This document shows positions 28,784 to 39,150 of a stretch of DNA of 64,000 nucleotides, in pieces. This stretch comes from Alphaproteobacteria bacterium. Lineage in GTDB: Bacteria; Pseudomonadota; Alphaproteobacteria; UBA6615. The position numbers were made by a program, and so were the translations under genes. The stretch covers positions 101,526 through 165,525 of the forward strand of contig JAJFJA010000047.1 of the NCBI GenBank assembly GCA_021774445.1, read 5' to 3'. The notes under the pieces were generated by a model. The model was not told the origin of the DNA, searched no databases, and saw only the letters and a program-made list of their open reading frames with translations. How positions within the stretch are numbered: the stretch's first letter is position 1; each line of letters opens with the position of its first letter.

Positions 28784-29772
28784 GCGCTTTGAGCAAAGCG
28801 TTGCCCCGTATCGAGGGTGTGGCGATCATCTCGGTCTTCGTCGCCATCGTGCTCGTGTTTATGGTTTTGGCGCCGAACGTCTTTCTCGGCATCCGCATCT
28901 ACATGTCGTTCCTCACCAGTGTGCCGCCGGTATTGGTCTTGGCGCTAGGCCTCACGATGGTCATCGCCGCCGGCGAGATCGACTTGTCTTTTCCCAGCGT
29001 CATCGCCTTCTCGGGGTTCATTTTCGCATTTCTTTTTAAGACCTACGAGCTGACGTGGCTCGCCGTGATCGGCGCCCTTGCAGGCGGTGCGCTCGTCGGC
29101 TTCGTTAACGGCGTCCTTGTGGCCCGTATCGGTGTGCCGTCGATTATCGCGACTCTGGCGACCCAATTCTTTTGGGGCGGCATCACGACCGTCGTTTCCG
29201 GCGGCCTCTCATATAACATCCGCGCCGTAAAGGACGAGGCGATCTGGCACGTTTTTGTCGGGCGAATAGGTCTCCTGCCGGTCCAAGCCCTATGGGCTTC
29301 GGCGCTGGCAATACTGATTTGGTTCATTCTCAATCGCCATCGCTTCGGCGAACACCTACTATTCATCGGCGACAACGCGAACGTCGCCCGCGTCGTTGGC
29401 ATCAATGTCGACCGCGAGCGCATCAAACTCTTCGTCCTCATGGGCGTGCTTGCGGCCTTCGCGGCCGTCCTGCTTACGCTGGAGAACAAGAACTTCTTCA
29501 ATACCCAGGGCCAAGGCTTTCTGCTTATCGCGCTGGCCTCGGTATTTATCGGCGGCACCTCCATATTCGGCGGTCAAGCGACCGTCGTCGGGTCTTTCTT
29601 CGGCGCCTTCATCATTGGCATGATCGAAGCTGGGCTCGTCGCCAGCGGTATCCAGGGCTTTTGGGTGCGCGCTGTCGTCGGCCTCGTTTTCTTGGGCGCG
29701 GTGATCTTCCACTTGCGTATGGAACGCGTCAATGCGTCGGGATCCTTCGCAAAGTTTTTTGGCCGCGGTTAG
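28780..29772 (+). CDS. Sugar ABC transporter permease (RbsC/FrcC family)
   Basis: Multi-TM; LALGLTMVIAAGEIDLSFPSVIAFSGF; GGTSIFGGQATVVGSFFGAFIIGMIEAGL. Confidence 0.9.
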   Translation: MSALSKALPRIEGVAIISVFVAIVLVFMVLAPNVFLGIRIYMSFLTSVPPVLVLALGLTMVIAAGEIDLSFPSVIAFSGFIFAFLFKTYELTWLAVIGALAGGALVGFVNGVLVARIGVPSIIATLATQFFWGGITTVVSGGLSYNIRAVKDEAIWHVFVGRIGLLPVQALWASALAILIWFILNRHRFGEHLLFIGDNANVARVVGINVDRERIKLFVLMGVLAAFAAVLLTLENKNFFNTQGQGFLLIALASVFIGGTSIFGGQATVVGSFFGAFIIGMIEAGLVASGIQGFWVRAVVGLVFLGAVIFHLRMERVNASGSFAKFFGRG

Positions 29773-29853
29773 CATGACCAGCCCTCTTGCCCTCACGACC
29801 GGCCGGGCAGAGGCGCCGTTCAAACAAGGCCGGTCCTTCTTGGGAGAAACGCT

Positions 29854-30849
29854 ATGGCAAGATTCCTGACCACGGCGAGCATCGCGGCCATTGCTGCTGC
29901 GGTCCTTGGCGGCCAGGTCCAAGCTCAAACGACCGAGGGGCCGTTGGGTGAAGGCATGGTGGTATATATGCAGATGGGCGGCAACGCCGGCGACGGCGCG
30001 ACCCTAGCCCGGACCACCGGCGCCCGTGACGCGGCAAAGGCGTTCGGGGTAAAGCTGATCGAGCAATATTCGGCTTGGCAGCCGGAGGTCATGCTCAATC
30101 ACTTCCGAGAGGCCGCCGCCGCCACCCCGACCTGCATCGCAATTATGGGCCATCCTGGCAGCGATGCCTTCACCGACCTGGTCGCCGATGCCCGTGCCCG
30201 GGACATCGTCGTTACCAGCGGTAACGCCCCTCTAACGGCCTTGTTCAACGAGCATCAGGCCAGCGGGTTCGGTTACGCGGGCGTCGAGCTTTATGCCGGC
30301 GGCTATTTGACTGGCCAGAGCATGGTCAAGGCCGGCATTGCATCCGGCGACAAGGCGTTGGTTTACGGCTTGTTGTCCGAGGCCGAACGAGGTCTCAGCA
30401 CCAAGGGCCTCATCGACGCTCTCGAAGAGGGCGGTGCCGAGGTCGACTACCTCGAGATCAGCCCGGAGGTAAACTCCGACAGCTCTCTATCCGTGCCGAT
30501 CCTGACGGCCTATCTGGCCAACAATCCGGACGTCAAAGCCATGGGTACCCAGCATGGCGGCATCACGTCTTTCATGCCTAAGGCCCTGCTGGACGCTGGC
30601 AAGGCGCCGGGCGACGTGATTGTCGGTGGCATCGATCTGGCGCCGGCCACTATTGATGGCCTGGAGGAAGGCTATATCAGCACGGTCCTCGACCAGCAGC
30701 TCTATCTCCAGGGTTTCATGCCGGTCACCCAATGCGTGCTGTCGGCCAAATATGGCTTCACCGGTCTAGCCGTGAATACCGGCTCCGGCACGGTCACACC
30801 GGATACCATCGGTGCCTTGGTGCCGCTCATTGAGAAGGGTATTCGCTAG
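29854..30849 (+). CDS. Sugar ABC transporter substrate-binding protein (periplasmic-binding 4 type)
   Basis: Signal peptide; operon with ATPase and permease; IAIMGHPGSDAFTDLVADARARDIVVTSGNAPLT. Confidence 0.82.
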   Translation: MARFLTTASIAAIAAAVLGGQVQAQTTEGPLGEGMVVYMQMGGNAGDGATLARTTGARDAAKAFGVKLIEQYSAWQPEVMLNHFREAAAATPTCIAIMGHPGSDAFTDLVADARARDIVVTSGNAPLTALFNEHQASGFGYAGVELYAGGYLTGQSMVKAGIASGDKALVYGLLSEAERGLSTKGLIDALEEGGAEVDYLEISPEVNSDSSLSVPILTAYLANNPDVKAMGTQHGGITSFMPKALLDAGKAPGDVIVGGIDLAPATIDGLEEGYISTVLDQQLYLQGFMPVTQCVLSAKYGFTGLAVNTGSGTVTPDTIGALVPLIEKGIR

Positions 30850-30861
30850 TATTGCGGTATT

Positions 30862-30890
30862 GGGGGACGTTCCTTGTTGTGGCGTCCCCC
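30862..30890 (+). terminator. Hairpin at end of sugar ABC operon
   Basis: gggggacg-N13-cgtccccc, just after the SBP stop codon and facing the convergent dehalogenase. Confidence 0.55.
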
Positions 30891-30904
30891 GTACCGGCAA
30901 CCTG

Positions 30905-31789
30905 TCACCCCATGATGCGTAGCCAATCGGCGATCGCTTGTCCGATCTCATCCGGCGAATCTTCCGGCAAATAATGTAGGCCACGCACCGTGACCTCGCT
31001 TTGATTGACGAAACTTCGGCAAAGTGCGCGGTTGTCGCCGACGGCGGCGATCGCGCCAGGCTCACCGTTGATGAACAGTTTGGCCATCGGCGATCTCGGT
31101 AGCCATCTCATGAAGTTCTTGATGATATCGCCGACGGCCGCCGGCTCGCCGGCGAGCGGATACTCGCGGGTCCAGGTGAGCGTCGGCCGCCGCGACTCTC
31201 CCGGTGTTAAGTAGGGGCGCCGGTAGACCGCCATCTCCGCATCGCTCAGCTCTCGCATGATCATGCTCGGCAAGAAATGCTCGACCAGATAATTATCCTC
31301 CAGCACCATGGCGTCACCGGCCGGCGAGCGCAGCGCTTCGAAGGTCTCGCGAAGCGCGCCGTTCATGTCGGTCAGCCGGGGCGCGTCGATTATCGCCTCC
31401 ATGTAGGCCACGGCCTTCACCGCTGCGCGATGTCGGTTGGCCCAATCGAAGCCCAGTACCGTACCCCAATCATGAACCACCAGGGTCACCCGTTCCTCGA
31501 CATTGAGGGCGGCAAGAAACTTGTCGAGAAAACCACGCTGGTCGGCAAACCCGTAGCGCTCCGGCCCACTCTCCGAAAGTTTATCGGAGTCGCCCATACC
31601 GATCAGGTCCGGCGCGATGCAGCGCCCCAGGCTCTCCAGGTACGGCATCACATTGCGCCATAGATAGGACGAGGTGGCGTTGCCGTGCAAAAACAGGATC
31701 GGATCGCCTTGGCCGGCCTCCACATAGCCCATCTGCACGCCATCGATGCCGACATGTTTTTTGACGTAGCGTTCTGCCTGGCGAATCAT
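30905..31789 (-). CDS. Haloalkane dehalogenase-like alpha/beta hydrolase (HLD-II type)
   Basis: FLHGNATSSYLWRNVMPYLE (halide-binding Asn), LVVHDWGTVLGFDWA (Asp nucleophile followed by Trp), YMEAI (acid). Confidence 0.78.
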   Translation of the reverse strand: MIRQAERYVKKHVGIDGVQMGYVEAGQGDPILFLHGNATSSYLWRNVMPYLESLGRCIAPDLIGMGDSDKLSESGPERYGFADQRGFLDKFLAALNVEERVTLVVHDWGTVLGFDWANRHRAAVKAVAYMEAIIDAPRLTDMNGALRETFEALRSPAGDAMVLEDNYLVEHFLPSMIMRELSDAEMAVYRRPYLTPGESRRPTLTWTREYPLAGEPAAVGDIIKNFMRWLPRSPMAKLFINGEPGAIAAVGDNRALCRSFVNQSEVTVRGLHYLPEDSPDEIGQAIADWLRIMG

Positions 31790-31826
31790 TTTGCTCTCCT
31801 CGGCCCCGATCTCGCGCCACGATCAC

Positions 31827-32258
31827 TCAGGCCGCGATCGGCGCCGCCGCGCGTAAGGCCTCGGCAAAGCCGGTCCGTGCGCCCGGCAACACCATGGCAA
31901 AGCTGAGGGTCACCCCGTTCGGGTCCATGACCGCGAAATGACGCTGGCCCCACGGCGCATCCGCAAGGTCGAGCGCGATCTCCATACCTTTTGTCTTCAG
32001 TGCGCGATACAGCGCGTCCACATCCTCGACCTCGAAGCCCAGGAAGAGGCCACCGCGATACTCGGTCAGAAAAGCTAGCGGCGCGGTTTCCGGCGCCGGT
32101 TTGATCAGACCGATTTGCACCGCCGCGTTGTCGGGCCACACCATTTGCGCATAGCCCTCGCTCGCGAACAGCGTGATAAAGCCCAGCATCCGATAAAACT
32201 CTAGCGATTCAGCCAGATCTTGGCAGGCAACGATCGGATATTGCAGTTTCGGTCTCAT
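31827..32258 (-). CDS. VOC (glyoxalase/bleomycin resistance) family protein
   Basis: PIVACQDLAESLEFYRMLGF...GFEVEDVDALYRALKTKGMEI...FAVMDPNGVTLSF. Confidence 0.85.
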   Translation of the reverse strand: MRPKLQYPIVACQDLAESLEFYRMLGFITLFASEGYAQMVWPDNAAVQIGLIKPAPETAPLAFLTEYRGGLFLGFEVEDVDALYRALKTKGMEIALDLADAPWGQRHFAVMDPNGVTLSFAMVLPGARTGFAEALRAAAPIAA

Positions 32259-32375
32259 GGCGGCGACACTCTCTGTTTCTGATATGTTCTGATTGCTGTA
32301 GAACTAGCAGGACCCTACTGACAGCATGGTGTCAGTAGAGCTCGTGTAGTTTCCGGGACATGATCAGGAGGTCTC

Positions 32376-33080
32376 ATGCGCCGCGCCGATCGGCTTTTTC
32401 GATTGATCCAGTTCCTGCGTACCCGTCGCCATGCGGCCACCGCATCGGATATCGCCGCCACTCTGGAAGTGTCGGTCCGTACGGTCTACCGCGACGTCGC
32501 CGACCTCATGGCCTCGGGTGTCCCGATCGACGGCGAGCCCGGCGTCGGTTATTTGATGCGCAGCGGTTATGACCTGCCGCCGCTAATGTTCGATGTCGAA
32601 GAGATCGAAGCTCTCGTGCTCGGCGCCAAAATCGTCTCGCAATGGTCGGATCCGGAGTTGGCGGCCGCCGCTGGCCGGGCCCTCGACAAGATTACTGCAG
32701 CGCTGCCCGACCGTTTGCGCGGCGAACTGCTCAATACCGCCCTGTTTGCACCGCCCAGCCGCATGCGCCTTGCCTTCTCGGCCGATCTTGGGGCGCTGCG
32801 TCGCGCCGTACGCAAGCGCAACAAAGTTTATTTCTGCTACGTCAACGAGCAGGGAAAGCAGTCCGACCGCACGGTTTGGCCGCTTGGTTTGGCTTTCTAC
32901 GGACCGGTGTGGATCTTGATGTCCTGGTGCGAGCTGCGCGACGATTTCCGCACCTTCCGGATCGATCGTATGACCGACGCCCAGATTCTCGCGGACAGCT
33001 ATGCGGATGAACCCGGCAAGACCATCTGCGACTACCTGAAGAACCAGGGCGCCGATATCTCCGACCTGCGGGCGCGCTAG
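32376..33080 (+). CDS. YafY/WYL-type HTH transcriptional regulator
   Basis: MRRADRLFRLIQFLRTRRHAATASDIAATLEVSVRTVYRDVADL; KVYFCYVNEQG WYL-like domain. Confidence 0.88.
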   Translation: MRRADRLFRLIQFLRTRRHAATASDIAATLEVSVRTVYRDVADLMASGVPIDGEPGVGYLMRSGYDLPPLMFDVEEIEALVLGAKIVSQWSDPELAAAAGRALDKITAALPDRLRGELLNTALFAPPSRMRLAFSADLGALRRAVRKRNKVYFCYVNEQGKQSDRTVWPLGLAFYGPVWILMSWCELRDDFRTFRIDRMTDAQILADSYADEPGKTICDYLKNQGADISDLRAR

Positions 33081-33084
33081 CGAT

Positions 33085-33576
33085 TCAGAAAGCCGGTGCG
33101 GCGTAATTCAGCGGCAGCGCCGTGGTGTATTTGATCCGCTCCATCGCAAAGCTTGAGGTGACGTTAGCCAAACGAACCTTGTTGATCAGTCGCTTGTAAA
33201 CCGCGTCATAGCCGGCGATGTCCGGCACCACGATCCGCAGCAGATAATCCACGTCGCCGCTCATGCGGTAGAATTCCATCACTTCCGGCAGTTCCGCGGC
33301 CGCCTTAGCGAAAGCCTCCAGCCATTCCAGGCTATGGTCTTCGGTCTTGACCGCGACGAATACGGTGACGCCGACCTGGAGTTTTTCGGCATCCAACAGC
33401 GCCACCCGGGATCGGATGACACCCGTATCTTCCAGTTTTTGGATCCGTCGCCAGCACGGTGTCGACGAGAGGCCGACCCGCTCGGCGATCTCCGCGATAG
33501 ACAGCGTGGCATCTCTTTGCAGCTGGTCGAGGATCTTTCGATCTATGGCGTCCACAGAAAATATTCCCACAAACAA
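33085..33576 (-). CDS. Lrp/AsnC family transcriptional regulator
   Basis: DAIDRKILDQLQRDATLSIAEIAERVGLSSTPCWRRIQKLEDTGVI. Confidence 0.9.
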   Translation of the reverse strand: MFVGIFSVDAIDRKILDQLQRDATLSIAEIAERVGLSSTPCWRRIQKLEDTGVIRSRVALLDAEKLQVGVTVFVAVKTEDHSLEWLEAFAKAAAELPEVMEFYRMSGDVDYLLRIVVPDIAGYDAVYKRLINKVRLANVTSSFAMERIKYTTALPLNYAAPAF

Positions 33577-33631
33577 GGCATATTGTGGGTCAACATTCTA
33601 TAGAATCTCGGGGGAACCGCAATCGAGATAC

Positions 33632-33889
33632 CTAATCGGCGCCGTCCAAAACGCCGCCGCGAGCCTCCCGGCGCACCCGGTTGGTCACCATCTCATCATG
33701 CAGCTCAGTCACCAGGCGACTGCCGGTCGTGACGAATAGGAACGGAAAAATCGCATGAATTAGGCAAGCCAGGCCGCCATACATCAGGCGCCAGCTGAAA
33801 CTCGCCGCTACCGCCATATGCTCGGTGTAGGTCTCATTGACAGACGCCGGATGCGCCGAAAACGCTCTGTGGAAGGACTTCATCGACAT
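33632..33889 (-). CDS. DUF6356-like small membrane protein
   Basis: MKSFHRAFSAHPASVNETYTEHMAVAASFSWRLMYGGLACLIHAIFPFLFVTTGS. Confidence 0.6.
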   Translation of the reverse strand: MSMKSFHRAFSAHPASVNETYTEHMAVAASFSWRLMYGGLACLIHAIFPFLFVTTGSRLVTELHDEMVTNRVRREARGGVLDGAD

Positions 33890-34101
33890 TCAACAAGCAT
33901 ACCGCCAACAGATGAGTGATTTATTGCGAACTCTCTCGCAAATTCGCCTAGTCAGCAAACATATTTCCGTGAACATGGATAAATATAGAAAAACCTACTA
34001 CCCGCAGTCCGAAACCTAGATGTGTCCCTCGCGCAACCACGCCCCTTGACCTTCCGGCGACTGGAAGCCTCATATAGGACAACGAAGGAGAGGCGAAGGC
34101 G

Positions 34102-34497
34102 ATGAATATCGGAGCAGCGGCAAAACAGGCTGAATTGCCGACCAAGACCATCCGCTATTATGAGGAGATCGGTTTGATCCGCCCTGCGGCGCGCGGCGCC
34201 AACGGGTATCGTGACTATTCCAACGAAGATCTGCATATCTTGCGCTTCGTTCAGCGCGCCCGCGGACTTGGCTTTGGTGTGCGGGACTGCCGCGAGTTGC
34301 TGTCGCTGTACCGCGACCGCAATCGTGCCAGCGCTGACGTCAAGGCACTCGCCGAGCAGCGCATCGCCGCGGTCGAACGGAAGATCGAGGAACTCCAGTC
34401 TTTGCGCGAGACCCTCTGTCACTTGGTCGAGCGTTGCACCGGCGATGATCGCCCCGAATGCCCGATTCTTAGCGATCTTGCCGCGGAGTCTCAATGA
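34102..34497 (+). CDS. cueR: Cu(I)-responsive MerR family regulator (CueR/HmrR type)
   Basis: MNIGAAAKQAELPTKTIRYYEEIGLIRPAARGANGYRDYSNEDLHILRFVQRARGLGF; C-terminal C-x7-C (RCTGDDRPECP); next to Cu ATPase. Confidence 0.85.
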   Translation: MNIGAAAKQAELPTKTIRYYEEIGLIRPAARGANGYRDYSNEDLHILRFVQRARGLGFGVRDCRELLSLYRDRNRASADVKALAEQRIAAVERKIEELQSLRETLCHLVERCTGDDRPECPILSDLAAESQ

Positions 34498-34979
34498 GCC
34501 GGTTCCGGCGCTACGGCTTGCCGGCGCTTGTTCTAGCGGTCTTGTTGGCGGGTGCGGCCGTCCTTTGGCTCCAGCGTCTCTCACCGCCACAGATTTTCGC
34601 CGACGCCGATGATCCCGCGTTGGTCGCTCAGGGCACCCAACTCTACGCCACCAATTGTGCCGGTTGTCATGGCGCCGGGCTCGAGGGTCAGGCCAATTGG
34701 CGTTCGCCTTTGCCTGACGATGGCGGTCTCCCGGCCCCACCGCACAACGCCGATGGCCACACCCATCACCATCCTGACAGTGTTCTGTTCGCGATCACGA
34801 AATTCGGCGGTCAGGCTGCGGCACCCGAGGGATTTCGCAGCAATATGCCGGCCTTCTCCGATCTCATGACCGATCAGGAGATTCTGGCCGCACTCGCCTT
34901 CATCAAGAGTTCATGGCCGTCCAACGTCAGGGCGGCGCAGCAGCGCACCAACCAGGCCGCGTTAGCAAGCCAGAGGTAA
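34494..34979 (+). CDS. Membrane-anchored class I cytochrome c
   Basis: N-terminal TM; heme motif [39 protein letters not shown] overlap with cueR. Confidence 0.88.
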   Translation: MSRFRRYGLPALVLAVLLAGAAVLWLQRLSPPQIFADADDPALVAQGTQLYATNCAGCHGAGLEGQANWRSPLPDDGGLPAPPHNADGHTHHHPDSVLFAITKFGGQAAAPEGFRSNMPAFSDLMTDQEILAALAFIKSSWPSNVRAAQQRTNQAALASQR

Positions 34980-34981
34980 AC

Positions 34982-37237
34982 ATGACCGTGACGGCCGATC
35001 GGGTCGCCGATCAAGGCGGCTACACCTGCCCGATGCATCCGGAAATCCAGACCCAGGAGCCGGTACCTTGTCCGAAGTGCGGCATGGCGCTCGAGCCCCT
35101 GCATCCGCCGGCCGCCACGACCACCCAATACACCTGTCCCATGCACCCCGAGATCGTCCAGGACGATCCGGGTGACTGCCCCATCTGTGGCATGGCTCTC
35201 GAGCCCATGACGGTGGCGCGCGAAGCGGAACCGAATGCCGAACTCCAAGACATGACGCGGCGCTTTTGGGTCAGCGCTGTCTTCGCCGTGCCGCTGCTGT
35301 ATTTCGGCGCCGGGCGCTTCCTCCCGCTGGTCTCTTCCGCCGGCCTGCTGTCCGACTCTGTTCTTCCCTGGCTACAGGCGGCGCTGGCGACGCCGGTAGT
35401 GCTGTGGGGAGGACTGCCGTTCTTCCAGCGCGGCTGGGCATCGCTGGTGACACGCAACCTCAACATGTTCACGCTGATCGCTCTCGGCACCGGCGTCGCC
35501 TACATCTTCAGTCTTGTGGCGGTTGCCGCCCCAGGCATATTCCCGCCGGAACTACGCGGCCCAACCGGCGAGATCGCGCTGTATTTTGAGGCCGCGGCCG
35601 TCATCACCACTCTGGTGTTGCTCGGCCAAATGCTTGAGCTCCGTGCCCGCGAGCGCACATCGGGCGCCTTGCGCGCCTTGCTTAACCTTGCGCCGCCGAC
35701 GGCGAGGAAACTGCACGACGACGGCACGGAGGAAGAACTGCCCTTGGAGCGTGTGCGGCCAGGCGACCGCCTCCGCGTTCGGCCGGGCGAAAAAGTTCCC
35801 CTTGATGGCGTAGTCGTCGAGGGCCATAGCGCCTTGGACGAGTCCATGATTACCGGCGAATCCATTCCGGTGGAGAAGCGGCCGGACGACAAAGTTATCG
35901 GCGGCACCCTTAATGGGCGCGGCAGCTTTGTCATGCATGTCGAGCACGTCGGCCAGGACACGATGCTCGCCCGCATCGTGCAGATGGTGGCCGAGGCGCA
36001 ACGCAGCCGCGCCCCCATCCAGCGCCTTGCCGATATCGTCGCCGGTTATTTTGTGCCCGTCGTCGTCGCCGTCGCGGTGGTCGCCTTCATCGCTTGGGCC
36101 ATCTGGGGACCGCCGCCGGCGCTGGGTTTCGCCATCGTTTCGGCGGTTTCAGTGCTCATTATTGCCTGCCCGTGCGCGCTCGGCCTTGCGACGCCCATGT
36201 CCATCATGGTCGGCACCGCGCGTGGCGCCAACGCAGGAGTGCTGATCAAGAATGCCGAGGCCTTGGAGCGGTTGGAGCGCGTCGATACGTTGCTGGTCGA
36301 TAAGACCGGCACACTGACCATGGGCGAACCCGCGGTCACCTGGATAGCGCCAACCGCGCCATTTACCGAACACGAGATCGTGCGGCTCGCCGCCAGCCTG
36401 GAGCGCGGCAGCGAGCACCCGCTTGCCGCCGCGATCGTCGCCGCCGCGCATGAACGCGACCTGGCGCTTGCCGAGCCGCGCGACTTCCACGCCGAAACCG
36501 GCCTCGGCGTAACAGGCGAAATCGACGGCCGTCATGTCGCCATCGGCAACCTCGCCATGCTCGACGCTTTGGATATAGATGCCGCCGATCTCGGCCAGGC
36601 GGCGGAGGAGCGCCAGCGTCGCGGCGAAACGGTTATGTTTGTCGCCATCGACCAAACGATCGCCGGCATGATTGGCGTCGCCGATCCGATCAAAGAGTCG
36701 GCCCCCGCTGCGTTGGCCGCGCTGCGTGAGCAAGGCATGCACATCATCATGGTCACCGGTGACAACCCGATGACGGCGGCGGCGGTAGCGGAGCGACTCG
36801 GCATTGCCGATGTCGAGGCTGGGGTGCTTCCGCAAGACAAGAATGCCGTGGTAGATCGCTTGCGCGGACAAGGCCACATCGTCGCCATGGCCGGCGATGG
36901 CGTCAATGATGCACCCGCTCTGGTAGCGGCGGATGTCGGTATTGCCATGGGCACTGGCACCGACGTAGCGATCGACAGCGCCGACGTCACCCTCCTCAAG
37001 GGCGACCTAGGCGGCATCGTCCGCGCCCGTCGGCTCAGTCGCGCGACTATGCGCAACATTCGCCAAAATCTGTTCTTTGCATTCTTTTACAACAGTTTAG
37101 GAGTGCCGATCGCCGCCGGCATTTTGTTTCCGTTTTTTGGCATTCTCATCGGCCCGATATTCGCCGCCGCCGCGATGAGCCTAAGTTCAGTGTCAGTCAT
37201 CACGAACGCCCTTAGGTTGCGTAGGGCGAAGCTCTGA
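34982..37237 (+). CDS. copA: Copper-translocating P-type ATPase with duplicated CPMHPEI heavy-metal-binding domains
   Basis: Two YTCPMHPEI...CGMALEP repeats; TM motif [35 protein letters not shown]. Confidence 0.92.
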   Translation: MTVTADRVADQGGYTCPMHPEIQTQEPVPCPKCGMALEPLHPPAATTTQYTCPMHPEIVQDDPGDCPICGMALEPMTVAREAEPNAELQDMTRRFWVSAVFAVPLLYFGAGRFLPLVSSAGLLSDSVLPWLQAALATPVVLWGGLPFFQRGWASLVTRNLNMFTLIALGTGVAYIFSLVAVAAPGIFPPELRGPTGEIALYFEAAAVITTLVLLGQMLELRARERTSGALRALLNLAPPTARKLHDDGTEEELPLERVRPGDRLRVRPGEKVPLDGVVVEGHSALDESMITGESIPVEKRPDDKVIGGTLNGRGSFVMHVEHVGQDTMLARIVQMVAEAQRSRAPIQRLADIVAGYFVPVVVAVAVVAFIAWAIWGPPPALGFAIVSAVSVLIIACPCALGLATPMSIMVGTARGANAGVLIKNAEALERLERVDTLLVDKTGTLTMGEPAVTWIAPTAPFTEHEIVRLAASLERGSEHPLAAAIVAAAHERDLALAEPRDFHAETGLGVTGEIDGRHVAIGNLAMLDALDIDAADLGQAAEERQRRGETVMFVAIDQTIAGMIGVADPIKESAPAALAALREQGMHIIMVTGDNPMTAAAVAERLGIADVEAGVLPQDKNAVVDRLRGQGHIVAMAGDGVNDAPALVAADVGIAMGTGTDVAIDSADVTLLKGDLGGIVRARRLSRATMRNIRQNLFFAFFYNSLGVPIAAGILFPFFGILIGPIFAAAAMSLSSVSVITNALRLRRAKL

Positions 37238-37258
37238 ATGAGTGCTTAGTTAATAGCG

Positions 37259-37276
37259 ATTCGCGCGAACGCGAAT
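37259..37276. other. Hairpin attcgcg-cgaa-cgcgaat downstream of copA
   Basis: Perfect 7-bp stem with 4-nt loop, no T-run after it. Confidence 0.45.
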
Positions 37277-37364
37277 ACTCCGCACTATTCCTCGAGCGAT
37301 TTGTTGACGTCTTAGCTGATTTCAGACTATCAAAGTAATTCCAAGCACGATTGTAAGATGATCG

Positions 37365-37391
37365 GCGTGACGTCGACAGTGAACGTCACGC
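37365..37391. promoter_or_regulatory. Inverted repeat upstream of tandem SBP genes
   Basis: gcgtgacgt-N9-acgtcacgc, perfect 9-bp arms, about 30 bp upstream of the 37423 start. Confidence 0.5.
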
Positions 37392-37422
37392 GTCCGCAGC
37401 TATCGAAGAGGGGGGACAAGAA

Positions 37423-39045
37423 ATGCGAGTGACACGATTTGGATTGGCGGTCGGGATTTGGATCGCATTGGCGGCCCCGACACAGGCCAACGAGCTGCGC
37501 TTTGCCTTCCAAGGTGATATCCATTCGATGGATCCGTATTCTCTCAACGAAACATTCTCGATTGGTACCTTGGGCAATGTTTACGAAGGGCTCGTTCAAC
37601 GGGCGCCGGATCTTTCCATAGAGCCTGCCCTCGCCGAGAGTTGGCAAATTGTTGAGCCCACGCGCTGGCGCTTCAACCTGCGCCGTGGCGTAACCTTCCA
37701 TGATGGTCGCCCCTTCACCGCTGATGACGTCGTGTTCTCCTATGAACGGGCGCTTAGCGAGGGCTCCGACATCAAGGCCAAGTTCGCGACGGTCGCCGAG
37801 ATCAAGAAGATTGACGACTTCACCGTCGATATTCTGACCCGCTCCCCCAATCCGATCCTGACCTCCGAATTCGAGACCTGGCTTATTATGTCGCAGGGTT
37901 GGGCGGAAGAGCATGGGGCGGAGAAGGCTGAATCGGCGGCCGGGCAGGACGAAAGCTACGCCAATCGGCATGCCAACGGCACCGGCCCGTTCAAGCTGGT
38001 GAGCCGCGAGGCGGATGTGCGGACGGTGCTTGAGGTCAATCCTGATTGGTGGAACGCTGCCAATAAGACCCACAATCTCACCAAGGTAACATTCACGCCG
38101 ATCGCTTCCGACGCCACCCGTGTCGCCGCTCTGCTGACCGGTGAGCTCGACATGGCGTACCCGGTACCGGTGCAGGATCTCGGCCGCATTAGTGATGCCG
38201 AAGGCACCGAAGTCCTGGTCGGCCCGGAGGTTCGTACCGTCTATCTCGGGCTCGACCAGTTCCGGGACGAGCTCTTGTATTCCGACGTCAAGGGTAAGAA
38301 CCCCTTCAAAGACAAACGTGTTCGTCAGGCCATGTACCAGGCCATCGACACGGTCGCGATCAAGGACAAGGTGATGCGCGGCGCGTCGAATCCTTCCGCG
38401 ATGATGATCGCCCCCGGTATTATTGGCTTCAACCCGGACTTCTCGCGGCTGCCCTTCGACCCTGACGCGGCCAAGGGACTGCTGGCCGAGGCGGGTTATC
38501 CCGACGGCTTCGAGGTCACCTTGGACTGCCCCAATGATCGTTACGTCAATGACGAAGCGATCTGTCAGGCGGTCGTTGCCATGATGGCCAAAATCGGCAT
38601 CCAGGTCGAACTCCTCGCACAACCCAAATCGATATACTTCGGCAAGATTCTGGCGCCCAATTTGGACACCAGCTTCTTTCTGCTCGGTTGGCAGCCGGAT
38701 AGCTTCGATTCCTGGAACCCTCTCGCCAACCTTCATGCCTGCCCGCGCAGCGGCCCTGATGAGGCCCTCTGGGCCGAAGAATCACGTGGTTCGCTGACCC
38801 AAGGTAAGTTCAACATCGGTGGCTATTGCAATCCCCGCGTCGATGAACTGACCCAGTTGATCCTCAGTGAGACCGATCAGGAAATACGCGGCGCCATGCT
38901 TGACGAAGTCTGGCAGATCACCATTGACGACCTGGCCTACATCCCCTTGCACCAGCAGGCGGTGTCCTGGGGCGTGCGCAGCGGCGTTAAGGTCGAGCAG
39001 CGGGCGGACAACGTCTTCAAATGGCGCCACGTGGTTGTTCAATAG
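37423..39045 (+). CDS. ABC transporter substrate-binding protein, family 5 (peptide/opine type)
   Basis: ELRFAFQGDIHSMDPYSLNETFSIGTLGNVYEGLVQRAPDLSIEPALAESWQIVEPTRWRFNLRRGVTFHDGRPFTADDVVFSYERAL. Confidence 0.93.
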   Translation: MRVTRFGLAVGIWIALAAPTQANELRFAFQGDIHSMDPYSLNETFSIGTLGNVYEGLVQRAPDLSIEPALAESWQIVEPTRWRFNLRRGVTFHDGRPFTADDVVFSYERALSEGSDIKAKFATVAEIKKIDDFTVDILTRSPNPILTSEFETWLIMSQGWAEEHGAEKAESAAGQDESYANRHANGTGPFKLVSREADVRTVLEVNPDWWNAANKTHNLTKVTFTPIASDATRVAALLTGELDMAYPVPVQDLGRISDAEGTEVLVGPEVRTVYLGLDQFRDELLYSDVKGKNPFKDKRVRQAMYQAIDTVAIKDKVMRGASNPSAMMIAPGIIGFNPDFSRLPFDPDAAKGLLAEAGYPDGFEVTLDCPNDRYVNDEAICQAVVAMMAKIGIQVELLAQPKSIYFGKILAPNLDTSFFLLGWQPDSFDSWNPLANLHACPRSGPDEALWAEESRGSLTQGKFNIGGYCNPRVDELTQLILSETDQEIRGAMLDEVWQITIDDLAYIPLHQQAVSWGVRSGVKVEQRADNVFKWRHVVVQ

Positions 39046-39068
39046 GCAGCGGCTACCGGTGCGACTGA

Positions 39069-39092
39069 GAGCCGCCCTCGGGTGGCTCTTTT
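39069..39092 (+). terminator. Intrinsic terminator between the tandem SBP genes
   Basis: gagccgccctcgggtggctcttttc: GC stem followed by short T-tract. Confidence 0.65.
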
Positions 39093-39150
39093 CTCGCGCC
39101 CCGGCGGCGTGTCGGGCACGCCGCGTGGTGACGCACATGTGTTGTCGGTT

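Noticed and set aside
33837-34019. Small + strand ORF (60 aa) upstream of cueR
   Set aside because: Overlaps the DUF6356 gene start on the opposite strand and has no clear RBS or motif; insufficient support.
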